Assembly (NCBI RefSeq): GCF_000002985.6
Contig: NC_003284.9
Location: 2,356,001 to 2,420,000 of the forward strand
DNA: 64,000 nucleotides
Reading direction: 5' to 3'
Source of the DNA: Caenorhabditis elegans
Lineage: Eukaryota > Nematoda > Chromadorea > Rhabditida > Rhabditidae
Position numbers and translations under genes: made by a program. Below the pieces are notes generated by a model that searched no databases, was not told where the DNA came from, and saw only the letters and a program-made list of their open reading frames with translations. Positions 48,032 through 61,000 of the stretch are shown here, piece after piece; position 1 is the first letter of the stretch, and each line of letters opens with the position of its first letter.

Positions 48032-51000
48032 ATGAACCGAGAACTTGGATTTACCTGTTTTGAATCTTTGATTAAAAGCCCAAGCACCAACAAAGAAGAC
48101 ATCAGAAAAGCATTGCAAATTTTGGCGAATGGATTTTCTGAAGAAACGATTCGTTATATATTGGGATCTTTGCTTCAGTAAGTGGACCTTCTTCTTTTTT
48201 TCAAAAAAAAATTGTTACAGAGACTACATCAATGAATCAACCATGTGCTACTGGAAGAAAGCTTTGGTAAAACTGATACCAGAAGACAGTTTCAATGAGG
48301 TATTTCAAGCCAATTGAGTAGCCAAAACTTTCATTATTTTCAGTACCGAGCAGATTTGATATTCAATGCTCCTCCTGTTCTCTGGACAAAGCTCGGCGCA
48401 GCAGCTGGTAAACACATAACTGGCATTGTCATGGAAAAGGATGAAGAATGCTATGAAACAGCTATAAACAAGTTTGGCGACATTGTGTTGGAAATTGCGC
48501 GCGGTGAGTAGTTATTTGATGAAACAATTTTTGTGAAATATTAATTATTTTTTTTAGATATTCGCATAAATAATCGATGGCGGATTCAAGATGTCAAAGA
48601 CAGCCTGCAATGCCTGAAATATTTAATTTGCGAATTGAGACCACAACTACCACCACTAGCGAATGCTGAGCTAAATAGCTGTTTCCTTTCAGTAAGTGTT
48701 TGTGTTTGAAAAATGTAGTACCCCACGAAAAATTGGTAATCCACCAAATTTTGTAGAATTTAAAAGTGGGATAGCGCCTGTAGGGAAATCGCACCACAAT
48801 GACCACAATGACAGAAATTTTTTTAAAATGTTGTTTATGATTTTTTGAAAATTGAAAAAATCTCAGTTTTGACCACTTTTTGGAAGTACCAAACAATGGA
48901 AACAATCGAAACTGAAAAAAAAAAATGCAGTGCAGTTCATTAAACAAATAACTTTTCAAAAAATTATTAAAATCAATTTTTCAGCTAGCCAAAAATGTCC
49001 GTCTGGGCCGCGAAAATTTCTTCCTACTGATATCTCTTATAATTGTTACTGAAAACTTTTCGTATCAAATGCTGGAGGCTTTAACATACCACGTTTCAAA
49101 AAGATGGCTGAATCTGGGAACCGCCGTTGAGTTTTTGAACATAAAAAGAAATGCCACAACAATTGAGGAATTGGGAAATTTCAAAGAAATGGATATAGAT
49201 CGAATCGAAACGAATTTCGTTGTAGCAGTGCGTTTTTTTTTCAAGAATGTATTTTTCTTTCTACTGTGTGGTCAAGCTTTCAGATGCTCCAAAACAGAAA
49301 TGCCTACGAGATTCAATACTTCATGAGTCAATTACAACTAAATAATTCAGTATCGGATGAAATTTTGGCAGACAGTGCACACCGTCATTTAATTGAACTA
49401 GATATGACACGTCAGAAAAATCCAACAAATCACGGACTTATTTTCTTTTCCCGCCAAAGTGTGCTCATAAAGTACTTCCCCAACTATCGACAAAACGTGT
49501 TCGATGAGCTGATGAAGTTTGCAGTTTTAGAGCCAATGATGGATGAAAAACAACGTTGCGTATATTACACGGTACAGTTTTTAAAACTCATCAAAACATA
49601 CAAGTTTATAATTTTAGTGCCTCGCTGCAGTGTGTCCCAAAAAGGAGCAACATCACCAGAATAGTAATCCGGAACTTTTCAAACTTCTTTTCAAACGACT
49701 CATGAAGTTTCTACCAGATGTGCACGCAGAAGGGGTTAATTGAAGGATTTATGAGCAAGTAAATCTAATTTAATTTTTTAATTTCAGATTGACCAAGTGT
49801 TTGGTCCATTTGAAATGGTTTTGCACTGTCTGTATAACCTGTACCAAATAGATACAAAATTAAAAGCAGTTATGACTGAAATCGATCCAGACTGGCAAGA
49901 AAAGTAAGTGGTTTAATACCTTTGAATTTTTTTTTGTGTGTTATCTAAAAAAATTATACTATTCTTTTTAAAGGCCAGTGGGGAAATTTCTTTTAAACAT
50001 ACCATAATTACTAAATAAAGTATTAAGTTGCAACTCAAGTTCTTGGTTTGTTTGAAGAATCTGAGCAACCTTTTTTCGAAAAAATTCAAACTTTTCTTAT
50101 TTTATTTTCAGAATCGCAAAGGAAATTGATTTCCACATTGTAGCAAATGCAAATAATGTGTACAACTGGGGACGTTTTAGTCGTCATTTTAATCATCATG
50201 AGAGACAGCGATACCAACGTGAGCAATACATTATTGTAAATACAGGGTATGTAAATTGGATAATTTTTTACTTCAGAAAAAAATCTGTCTATTTTCAGAA
50301 AACTTCTCGTCTATATGCTTGGTGTAATCAACAACGACGTTCTTCAAGTTGAGCCAAGTTTCATGAGCCCTTTGAATATTTTTAAAGGTAGAGTTGAGAA
50401 TAGATTTATCAAATTTTTTTGATAACGTTGCAAAAAGTATCATGACAAAGACAAGGTGCGTGAGCCTTGCAGACGAATGTTTCACTTCAAAAAATTTCAA
50501 TCAAGACTTAAGAATGCGTTTTTAGTGTCAGAATGACAATTATTTACATTGGATAAAGCTTTATGAAAATGTATTCCAAAACATGATAAAACCTTCAGTA
50601 ATTTTGAGACAACTCAGCATTTTTCAGAACTATTTTGAATTATTTTTTCCTTTTCGAAAACTGAGCAATCTGTAGCATATTTCAATTTTCAGGCTACAAA
50701 CTTACCGATGGATTCAAAAATTCGTTTCCAATCTTTATGACAAAAACTCTCAGCCGACCTGGTGGTCGTGTACCTTTGCTCCATCGGATCACAATGAATT
50801 ATGATCGGATTTTTGGCAATAATCAAAATGTTGAAACCGAAATTACAAGACATTTGAGGCATTACTGGCCCATATTTCAACTCAATAACAATAATGATCA
50901 GGAACGAATTCATTTGGAAGAGCAAATGCGTCACGTTCAAATTGATCGTCTCACAGACGCAGATTCGTTTGGTGTTCCATATTTTGTGGAGTCTGAATAT

Positions 51001-51069
51001 CCCTATGAATCGGATGATTCTTCCGACGAAGATGAAGAGGAAGTTATCAGTCCAGTGTCGGCTGCTTGA
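48032..51069 (+). CDS. Unrecognised 627-aa protein with acidic C terminus, probably alpha-helical repeat
   Basis: Eleven exons join in frame: 48032-48177, 48221-48299, 48344-48503, 48558-48691, 48985-49227, 49284-49571, 49618-49734, 49788-49903, 50112-50246, 50299-50387, 50693-51069. The ATG lies 9 nt after TTTTCAG, a trans-splice-like site. There is no signal peptide or TM segment. The protein reads as helix after helix with leucine-rich amphipathic spacing, suggesting an ARM/HEAT- or MIF4G-like solenoid. It ends in an acidic run (DDSSDEDEEE at about residues 609-618). I considered RRN3, CBP80 and API5 and could not confirm any. AATAAA at 51347. It is probably the first gene of an operon with the myotrophin gene. 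Confidence 0.85.
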
Positions 51070-51346
51070 AAATTGAACAACACTTCAGAGATATTTCGTT
51101 TTCCGTTGTTTATTGTTTCATTTTTCAATGTTTTCACACCTGATCTTCATCTCTTTTTTCATTTCTCTGCGCACACTAAGCACACAACACCAGCCTTTCT
51201 CATCGATTTTTTGCGTTGTTCAGCGGAAACTAGCTGTCCAGTCTGATATATTGTTCTGTATACAAATTTTTATCCAAATTGTCAATTTCTAACATATTTT
51301 GTTGTTACAGTTTTGTTTTTTTAAAACACGTATCATAAATTTTGTA

Positions 51347-51466
51347 AATAAAAGTTTGAAGCTCAATTTTCTTGAAGTTTCCTTGAGATTTTATTTCACT
51401 GGTTTCTAACCTACTGCTATTTACATTTTTGTGAACATTTTCTATTAAAACTCACAACAATTCCAG
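51347..51466 (+). promoter_or_regulatory. Operon-like intercistronic region: poly(A) signal then trans-splice acceptor
   Basis: AATAAA (51347-51352) of the 627-aa gene is followed about 114 nt later by ATTCCAG directly abutting the myotrophin ATG at 51467. In Caenorhabditis such roughly 100-nt spacing marks polycistronic pre-mRNAs whose downstream gene receives SL2. A U-rich stretch (TTTTCTATT) lies between. The operon is inferred from spacing only. Confidence 0.55.
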
Positions 51467-53164
51467 ATGTCCGTCGCCTGGAACGTACAAAACGGAGAGA
51501 TCGATGCAGTGAAGCAGAGCGTCAACGAGAAGAACGTTCACGAGATCTACAACGGCCGCACCGCCATTCAAATTGCCGCCGACTACGGACAGACTTCTAT
51601 CATTGCGTATTTGATTAGCATTGGAGCGAATATTCAGGTGAATCAGCACGATATTCAACAATATGCATTTATGTTTGTTGATTCAGGATAAGGACAAATA
51701 CGGAATCACACCGCTGTTGTCTGCCGTGTGGGAAGGACATCGCGACGCGGTGAAGCTGCTACTCCAAAACGTGAGTATTTTATGGTGCAGTAGCGCCTGT
51801 CGTGTGCTAGTAAGCTTAAATTTTACAGTGAAACTTTCCAGAATAATTTTATTCGCTGTCAAAAACGGCTATTTCTCAGTTTTCGCCTCAAAAAATTTAC
51901 GAGTAGGCGAAAAAAAAGGCGATTTTTGAACTCATCAAATAATGTTTCAAATATTCTAAAAATTCAATCATTGCTCTTCATCTTACAAAAAATCTAGAAC
52001 TTTTGTAATTTTGGCATTTTACTTTTTGAGAAAACCATAGCACTGTTACGTGTTCGAATTTCGAGGCTGTTTAAATATCAACAGTTGAAACGTAAGTAGG
52101 CATTAAAATTCGAAATAAAATTTTTTTGATCGACAACTTCCAAAAAGTGGCAAAACCTGAGATTTTTCCAATTAAAAAAAAATAATTTAAAATTTAGATT
52201 TTTCTTTAATATTTTTATTATGATAATTGATCATTGTGGTGTCATAGCCATTTTTTTTTAAGGCGGAATAAAGAAAAAAAAATACTTTAAAATATTTTCT
52301 CAAAATTTTAGAAAATCGAAGGTTATGATCGAATACAACAGTAATAATTAATTTTTTTAAATGATTTTTGTAAATTTGCAAAAATCCAAAAAACTGCCGA
52401 ATTAAATTTCAATTCCCGCGCAATTGAGTGACGTCATGTTTGACTATTTGGCGTTTTCTGGCTAAATACAGTTTTTCTTGAATTTTTCTGTAATATTTGA
52501 TTTCAAATACCGTTTATTAAGTTTTCAAACATTTTCCAGCAAAAAAACCATAAATAAAAATCCTTAGTCAATTTTGCAACCAATTTTGCACTTCTTTTCG
52601 CAATTTTCTTTTGGGTTATTAGAAATTCTCTATGGAAAAATGTTTGCAAAATTGACAAGCGGCGTATAAATATTGAAGTAATACCGATGAATTTAGCCAG
52701 AAAACGTGATTTTGCCAAAAAATTATGTCACTCATTTGCGCGGGAATTCGAATTTATTCATGACTTGTTTTTCGATTTTTGCAAAATTGGAAAAAAAATC
52801 ATAAAAAATTAAAATTTTTTTGCACATTACTTCACCTTTAGAACAATTTCCCCACTGGCGCCACACCATCTCAAAAAGTATTTAACAATTAATAAAAAAT
52901 AAACATAAATGAGGTACATATACCTAATCAACCGTGGTTTGAAACGGATTCCTCGCCCTAACTTAACCTTTAACATGAAAATTACATTTTAACAATTATA
53001 CAAGTTTTATTAGATACAAGCTTTTTTGAAGTTTAAAAAAATTACATAATATTCATATATCAGTTGCTTTTCAGGGTGCGGACCGTTCGATACACGCCCC
53101 AGACGGCACGGCACTCATCGACTGCACCGAGGAGGAAGACATTCGTGAACTTCTTAAAAATTGA
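51467..53164 (+). CDS. Myotrophin (V-1), four-ankyrin-repeat protein, 114 aa
   Basis: Exons 51467-51637, 51687-51770 and 53075-53164 join in phase. The ATG directly follows TTCCAG. The sequence matches vertebrate myotrophin along its whole length: NGRTAIQIAADYGQTSIIAY, DKYGITPLLSAVWEGHRDAV and GADRSIHAPDGTALIDCTEE correspond to ankyrin repeats, and length agrees (114 against 118 aa). Myotrophin binds the CP alpha/beta heterodimer and inhibits actin capping in the cytosol. Intron 2 (1.3 kb) is filled by old repeats, including a CCCCACTGGCGCCACACC end near 52850. AATAAA at 53549. Confidence 0.95.
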
Positions 53165-53677
53165 GCATATTTTACTTTAATACATGCATAAGTATATTTT
53201 ATCAAGCATTCGCTAATTTATTCACCATTAAATCTCGATTGCGGCATTTTGTGTACTTTTTTACTTTTTTATCTTCTTCCAAATGTGGAATTTTCATGTT
53301 CACTTCTTTTTCTCTCTTTCGCTTTTTAGTTTCATTGTGATGTCAATTTCAATCATCGATCTTGTTCCTTCCCCCCATTCATTGAAATCCTGTCACATAT
53401 GTGTCTGTTTCCGATGCGTTTTCCTTATTCCGTTGCTTATTTCGTTCATCCACATATTGTCTCGGTTCTCTGCTTTTTTTGTTGCAGCTTTAAATTTGCT
53501 TTATCACCCAACTGTGTGTCTTATCACCGTACACCCGTCCATATAAATAATAAAGGTGCTTGCTTCGAGAAAACATTTCCATTTTGGTTTTGATTCTATT
53601 TTGTCAATGATCGCGTACAACAATCGGATTATTCGTATTTGAACTGCAAATGTGCACTTGTCGACTCTTTTACCACA

Positions 53678-56600
53678 ATGCCGAATTCTAGGGTGAAATT
53701 GAAGGACCGAATGCTGAATTATGCCTACGAGGACAAAAAACACCTACTGTACTGGCCAGAATCAGTTAGATTGAAAGTGAGTTCAAAAATTATTCAATTT
53801 TTTTTTGTTACTATTTTTCCGGCCTAGAAATTATTATTCCTAACGGTAAAATTCAAAAAATTTACATTTATAATTTTTTTGTTGAGAAACTTGAAAAAAA
53901 AAACCTTTTTGGGGTACATGGCAAGGATAAACAGCGGTAAAGAGATGTAGATTTTATCGATTTTCGCAATATCGGGATGTATGGAAAATGGAGAAAATGA
54001 GGAAATATTTACAAACTTTTATATTGTTGCCAAAACTAATAGTTAAGAAATGTGTCTAGATATTCAAAAATTAACAAAATAATTCTAATATTTCAGTCCA
54101 CAAAACCAGATGCTCGAGGAACAATGCAATATACAATGCCGGGTATCAAGGAAGACTTTATTCGTAGTCCAATTGAACATCGTTACCAAGTACGTCATTA
54201 TGCAACTTTGTCATATCAATACGTTCAATTTTCCAGGACACGTTCAACAAATTTTTTCCCTCCTACGACCTTGACCTTAATCAGCGAGGGTTGATATGGT
54301 TTCTTGTGAGTACACTACGTAACTAATAACACAAGTATAACATGTTCAGAAAAAAGGCCTTTTGGAAGCAGCTTTAAATGGAACATCTGATATGCTGACA
54401 TGGCTAGGACAAGGAAAAGATAAAGCTGGAAGGCCGTCGGAAATTAATCAAATATGCATGGAGGTTAGTAACTTAAAAGAGGAGTAACGGTTCTGACTAT
54501 TTTTTATAGAAAAAATAGAAAAAAATAAGGAAAAAATGTGCTCAATTGAACGACTTTCAAAATTAAAAGTTTTAAAAAATTGTCAAAATTTTTTTATAAC
54601 GGTTCAAAATGCCAAAAAAGGGGCTAGTTTTTCCTAAAGCCTCAATTTTTGTATATTTTTTTGTGGTACAAAAAATGGCCAAAGTTGGTTCCCTATCGGC
54701 TTCAAATATACCTTAATTAACAAAATAACGTGAGATAAACGACCTATATATGTAGAATAAAAAATCAAAATTCCAAAAAAAATTTAGACCACTTTTTTTT
54801 AATTTTTGAATCGCCATAAAAATTGAGAAATTTTTTTTGAGAAGTATCATTTTGAAATATGTTAATTTGAGCACATATTAAGTGTATACTTTAAAACAGA
54901 AAACCCATAACCAGTACTCATCTTTCAAAAAACTACCTGTAAATTTAGATGATATACAATTTTTTAACTGTATCATATTTTCAGATATGGACTCTTCGTT
55001 TTCAAATTTTTCTGAATCTACGTATGCATGCCCAACTTTTGGCTGAATTAGCTGCATTCGAAGAATTAGATGCGCCCGATCTATTCTATCAGTACAAAAC
55101 GACTGATAAGACAGGTATCATTGACTATAAAATTTGAATTTGATCTGTTTATGACTTGATTTACGAATTGCTCGGCGGTTTGCAGGTAGTTTGGTTCCGT
55201 TTGCAATGCGACTCATCCACGCAGAAGCACTCCGATTCTCACCATTTCCGTGGAATAGTTTGATAAGAATTGAAGCATTGCAATCGCATGTTGAACAGGT
55301 TGAAGAGTACATTAGGAGCAAAATGTATAAATCATATTTTTTTGCAGATTGTCAACATTTTCCGGTTACGAAATGAGCCAGAAAGTTATCTCAATGACTG
55401 GGAAAAACGTTTGGAAAGTGTCAAGTATCTTTATGTGAGAGTGCTGCATGGGCTTGGAGTATGTGAATATGAAAAGAAAAATAAATTAATGATCTTATTT
55501 AGGAATATCAAATCTCAATGACTATGTTGAACAAAGTTCGAGAGGAGACTAAAAACAATGAAGAAAAAACTGCTCTGTCCAGAGCTTTGATGAGAATGGC
55601 AATGCAAGCTGGCGACGAGAAAGCAATGAATATTTATGCAGAAGAAGCAAATAAACTTTCCAATGGTACCAATGCAATGACAGTTCACAAGTTTGTGCAA
55701 CAAATTTTTATTCTCTGATTTTGTTTTATTTCAACTGTTTTCAGAGCTATGAGGAGTATATTCCTGGGCTCGAACAATCACGCCAACGAATACATTGCTC
55801 GCATTCCAATCACAGACGATCAAACTCCGCAATACATCAACACAAAAGCGTTGATTCAGTTGTACACTGGACGGGCGGTAGACGCTGTTAAAACTATCAC
55901 TCAAATCAAGCCGGTTAGAGTTTTAAAACTACATTATCAAAATTAAATTTTGCCTGGGAACGTTATTGCCACATTTTTCAAAAGTGGAATAAAGCTAGTG
56001 TGGAAATTTATGGGTTTATACAAGTAGTGTCCAAAAAATGTGTAAATACATTTGTGACGTCACAACTGTAATAAAATACACGTGTTATGTATTTTAATAC
56101 AGTTGTGACGCCATTTTTGTACATTTTTTTTCTATTTTTATGACGCTACTTGAATAATAATCATCACAAATAACTACTCAAAATTAGGAGAAAGCTGGGT
56201 ATTTCTGTAATTCTTGAAAAATATAATTTTCCAGTCAAAAAATATGCCAAGTCTAAATTTGTGAAATGCTGATTACAGTAATATTTTAATTTCAAATGTT
56301 CCAAATATTTTTCAGCATATTTCAGCATATTTTCAAATATTTTTGTGACGGTTTGAACTTGGGAATAAAGCCAAGGGCAAATTGTTTATAGTGCTAAAAT
56401 GTCCAAATAGAATAGGAAAACATCTTTAAAAAACTGATATCTCAAAAATTGGAAGAAGAGATAATTGTCATAAATTATCTTTTTTTTTTCAAAACTTATT
56501 AATTAAGTTTATTAATAAAAAAACAAAAATCACGCACAAGAAACAATTTTTCTCTACATTTTGTGAATCATTAAAATGGAGGAGTGTCCCATAGCAATTG

Positions 56601-56734
56601 GGTGCACTGTATATGTCTGTGAAAAATCAAACTTCGGTTTATAGATTCTACCTGGCCCAACAACTACAAACCTGAGAACGATTGCTGAACTTTGCTACTC
56701 AACAGCGGCTAAAGATGAACTTCTGATCAGATGA
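53678..56734 (+). CDS. TRAPPC12-like subunit of the TRAPP III tethering complex, 391 aa
   Basis: Ten exons join in frame: 53678-53776, 54097-54189, 54237-54305, 54350-54463, 54985-55114, 55186-55298, 55348-55458, 55503-55690, 55745-55913, 56645-56734. The region LVPFAMRLIHAEALRF, then SVKYLYVRVLHGLGEYQISM and NTKALIQLYTGRAVDAV, follows the TPR part of human TRAPPC12 (VPFQLRVLHAEL and so on). The last exon, after a 731-nt intron, restores the NLxTxxEL motif near the C terminus and a TGA. TRAPPC12 acts with TRAPP III in ER-to-Golgi traffic and autophagy. The protein is much shorter than the human one and lacks its long N terminus; the last exon is the least certain part. It starts 124 nt after the myotrophin AATAAA, but no clear trans-splice acceptor is seen. 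Confidence 0.85.
54473..54925. mobile_element. Fold-back element, GGAGTAACGGTT family, in TRAPPC12 intron 4
   Basis: The left end AAAAGAGGAGTAACGGTTCTG pairs loosely with the right end CCATAACCAGTACTCATCTTT. The centre holds GGTTCCCTATCGGCTTCAAA..CTTAATTAACAAAATAACG, the core shared with 9020-9195 and 31841-32426. Confidence 0.7.
56040..56126. repeat. Compact hairpin in TRAPPC12 intron 9
   Basis: TTGTGACGTCACAACTGTA, ATAAAATACA, a short CGTGTTA loop, then TGTATTTTAATACAG and TTGTGACGCCATTTTTG form a roughly 87-nt nearly continuous hairpin with few mismatches. It has the size of a miRNA precursor. It could equally be a tiny MITE, and no second copy is visible here. Confidence 0.65.
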
Positions 56735-58063
56735 ACATGATCATGAAAAAGAAAAAGTCAAACATAAAAACAAGGTGGAGGTGCTTCTATTCCAAATTCT
56801 AGTCTGATCTGGAACTATATATATATATATATCGGTTGGCCACTGTGAAGGTTGTGAATTCAAATCACAACTGATCTGTATAAGCATAATTTATTTGCAT
56901 GTTTTTTTTTGACTATACATTTGTTTAAATTTCAGTGTGTCAAAAATAAATGTTTAATGCCAATATATTTATTGAAGCAAGTTGTCTAGAAAACTTATGT
57001 AAGCAATTGAGAATCGTAGAATTTCAATTTTTGAAAGTTTCTTTTCAACGGGAAGAGTTGGCAGGAGAGCTCGCAGTTGGGAAAATGCCATATTGAATGA
57101 TTCTACACGAATTCTGAAAACAAACTATTTTGAAAGTTACCAAGTTTTAGAATTTGAACCTACCTTTCTCGGGTCGCATGAAGATTTCGATATTTTGGAG
57201 TTGCACGTCTCCTCTTCCTTCGTTCGGCTTTTGAAAGTTTTCGGTATTCTTCAGACGTGGTGTCCAATCCTCCATCTTCCATGAGCATTGTCTTTGAATA
57301 GTGGAACACTTGCTGGAATAGAGGATAGGAAAACGAGTAACAGATTTACCGAGTATCTGCATATCCCGAAACAAAACAGAGGCGGCGCGCGATGAGCCCA
57401 TTTTATTGCTCATAACACTAATTGAGTTGGTCCACGCCCATATGTGTCCCTTTTGCACGCTGGCCGCCACTAAAGGATTACCTTTTTCAAGTGTTTTATT
57501 AGTAAGACATTGTAATTGGACTTTATTGCACATACAGAAAAGATACTCGTAATAAAAGGACACTGGAAGAAAATAAAGATTTCGGAATTTTAGTTGTGGT
57601 TTAGCGCCAGTGGGTTTTTTTCTGAACTTTTATATTTTTTTAAAATTGCCTGTAAAAGGTTTGGCAAATTGCCAAATTAAAAAAAAAGAGCTTTTAATCC
57701 TTTAGAATGTTTTAACACAAACGATTAGAACAAAATAAAAGTATAAACATCGTCCAAAAAAGTTTTATTTTTATTTTTTAAATTACAAGTGGCAAACTGG
57801 ATAATTGTTACTTTTTGTCAGTAAATTAAAACTTTCCAAGTTTTTTAAAAATTGTACTATGATATTTGGCTAGTTTTGCACCATAGAAGTAGTTTTAAAC
57901 ACTGTCCCCACTGGCGCTACTTCACATTTAAAAACTTAAAATCAGAATAAGTATAATGCTTCAAATACTTTTTTAGTGCAAGAAATCCCGTTGGAATCAC
58001 ACTGGGAATGTAAATATCGGTCAACGAATTGTAAATAAAAAATATCAATCAAAAGAATAGCTG
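56735..58063. other. Convergent 3' spacer with repeats and an uncertain minus ORF
   Basis: It lies between the 3' ends of TRAPPC12 (+) and the ionotropic receptor (-). An ATATATATATATATAT run sits near 56818. On the minus strand 57563-57147 is open for 138 codons without a clear start and contains a possible GTAAAT..TTCCAG intron. No family was recognised. A repeat element fills 57590-57942. The rest is AT-rich. Confidence 0.45.
57590..57942. mobile_element. TIR element, TAGCGCCAGTGGGG family
   Basis: The left end is GTGGTTTAGCGCCAGTGGG and the right end CCCCACTGGCGCTACTTCAC, inverted. The same ends occur singly at 38813, 48770 and 52850. About 353 bp, AT-rich interior, no frame. Confidence 0.75.
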
Positions 58064-61000
58064 CTAGTATTGGAAGGCTGTGTTCTCATAAGCTGAAACA
58101 GAATTTGATCGTTTCGTCCGTCGAAAGGTGTTTCCATTGGTTTTTGTGCCATTTGTAAGTTTAGGAGCATCTTGCTTAACACCATTTGTATGAAAACCAT
58201 TTGGAACGACTTGTTGGGATTGTTTCATTTCAAGTTCTTCTTGCTCTTTTTCAGCGGCTTTTCTTGCTTTCCTTCTGAACAGTGGATTTTTAAATTAATG
58301 ATAGCTTGGCATTTAGAGCAATCTTCTCGCTCAAATTAATGAAGGGTACTTGTGTAGTTAAATGGCCCAAACTAACAAGTTTTCAGTTCATTTCTTTTGA
58401 ATTGATAATTTACTTGAAAAGTGAAATTGATTTGCATTTTTAGGCCTAGAGAAATTCCTAAAGTAAGCCTAACGTTGTCAAAAATGGTCACGTAAAATTT
58501 TTAACAAGGCTAACATTTTTGTGCCAGGTATGCTACGCATGTACCTAACTTTGATAGACACTTGGCAAAGACATGGTCAGACTTGATTCAGGCTGTGCCC
58601 ACGTTTAGCTCAAGTTGAGCTAAGTCAACGACATAAAAAAAGTTCGGGGCAAAATTATACTTGAACACAGCCTGAGCCCAGTCTTGCCCAAAATTTTACC
58701 AACTTCGGGAGAAGAACCTTACTTTAAATGCCAAGATTCTATCTGAAAAAAGTATTCCAAACATACTTATAATAATAGTATTCAAATGCCAAAGTGACTA
58801 TGGAAAGTGCAATGCCGGCTAGAATAACGATGAATACACCTCCAATGTTTTGAATCGAAATGCCATCACTTTCATCCGATGAGTCAGGGCAGGAGACTTT
58901 ATTCGGGTTATCTGTCCACCATTTCTCCTTTAATGTTTCCAGACGACGTTCATTGAGTAGCATCAAAATTCTGCAAGACTCCTTGTTTTTTGAATATGTA
59001 GGTATGATGTATTTTTCCTTACGCGCTTGATATTTTATCTTTCAATATGTGTCCACTCTGAACTGCAATGGCGTATGGTTTTCTTGAAAATTCGGTTCCT
59101 ACTTGTTGAAGATTGCAGTTTGTTAAAGCTGCATACTTTATTTCAGTAGCATCTCCTGCAAATTCAAACATTTCAAAATTTCGAAATAACGAGGCACAAA
59201 CCAATAAAAGCAAATCCATCAACAGAGTTCAAGACGCGATCTACTGCAGTATCCATATTAACTGGCAGCTTAGACTCTTGCATGTACCTCCACATATTGG
59301 TAAACTTGTCAGAAACAGGATAGTCCCATACTGCGAGCTTTGCTCTATCCCGTGGAGACATGCTCTCGTTCAAAGACATCTCTTTCCACATACTGCAAAT
59401 TATAGTTTTTTAAAACATTATTTTAATAATGTATCTTACTTATAGAATGTTTCTTCAATTTCAGCCATTCTTCTGAAATACGTCTCTGATGCGCTTCCTT
59501 TAATTGGTGCATATTCAATTTTGTATTGCTTTGCCAAATCATCCAAAGAACTTAAAAATAATAAAAAAGTCTGAATTTACTCAAAGTATATCTTAAAGTC
59601 AAATCACCTGATTGGTTGTTCCAGGCGTGAAACTGTTAGAAACGCTGCCAGATTTGCTGTGTATGATGCAATTATAATAAATCCAAAAAGCCACCATGTT
59701 GCAGCAACCAAACGGCCGGAAATATTTTTTGGTGCTTCTCCGCCTCCTAAAAATATGAATATTATTTTAAAGATATGAGTAGCGCCAGAATATCATATTT
59801 TAAAAAAATTCAAAAAAAGTTTTTAAATTTCATATGATTTTTTGAAAATCAAAAAAAAATCTCGCTGAACTTCGATTTTGCGACAGTGCTATAGCTTACT
59901 CCCAAAGTGGTAATTACACGTTTTAACTCAATAAAAATTTTTACACGTTTCATTATGATATTTAAAAGTTTTTGGGTTTTTTTTTCCTAATTTTTCCACG
60001 ATCCAAGTAGGGACAAAAATGTCTTTTTAGACCTTTTTTGTTGCGGGAATAGCTCAGTAGGCAGGGATTTCCGGTTGCAATCTAGAGGTCACGAGTTCGA
60101 GTCCGGCTTCCCCCTTTGGTTTTTTCAACTTGTTAGTTTGCTTGTTAGCTTAAAAGTGGAGCAATCCACGACTGGGCTATCGGCCACTGTCACCAGCTCG
60201 GGTGTGGCTTGAACTAGACCTCAGTCGGAGCATAACCAAAACTTCCCTTCATGCTCTGATTCGAACTATCATACTATCCTTTTTGAATGGAAAATGTTGT
60301 ACTTAAAACGTTTTTTTGAAAATTTTTTCAAAAAGTTTTTGTTGTTGTTGAAAAGCACAATTTAATTAGCTGGTATCAGTTGTAGGAAAACCAAGGGTGA
60401 AAAAAAGTGCAAAAGTGCATGTTTCTCTTTTTTTGAATTGGGAAATAGCGGCAAACAGGACAAAAATGGACAGGATAACCCCATAAGCTTACCTTGAGGT
60501 GTTAATGACGTCATGCAGAACCACAAGCACTCTTTCAGACTAAACTGTCGTTTTTCAATGTCATTCTGATACCTGCAAAAATTAAAGCACAAATCACACA
60601 CTAGACTTTGCACTTATACCTTTCTTTGTTGTTGGTAAACGAATAGGGACTAAACCGATCGAATATCCATAGCAAAATGCTCGTGAACAAATATGCAGCA
60701 ACTATGCACAACCAAACGGGCCACTCTAGCACTTTCATAAATTTGAACAACGAATACTCCACATCAGCTTTTTTCATGAGAATTGTCGTTCCAACGAGGT
60801 CATAATAGGGAACTGTAAAATCCACATCGTTTTCTCTTTCAGCCATAACACTGAGTGGAGCAAGTGCGATATCTGCGGATCCAGAAACCAGAGCTCCAAT
60901 GAGCCCATTCCAGTTTCCATTATCATCCATCGTACCAAAACTTCCATCTTCAACTTCATAGATAGTGTAAGTGAAGTTGACTTCCACTTGTATCATGTTA

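Noticed and set aside
48032-51069. Assignment of the 627-aa protein to RRN3, CBP80 or API5
   Set aside because: Only general helical character agrees; no signature motif of any of these families could be matched.
57977-58060. Alternative last exon for TRAPPC12
   Set aside because: A TTTTTTAG acceptor and open frame exist, but the encoded sequence does not resemble TRAPPC12, whereas 56645-56734 does and is closer.
60041-60120. Functional tRNA gene
   Set aside because: A- and B-boxes are present but the acceptor and anticodon stems do not close and the unit continues into a body shared with 18800-19048, so it is a SINE.
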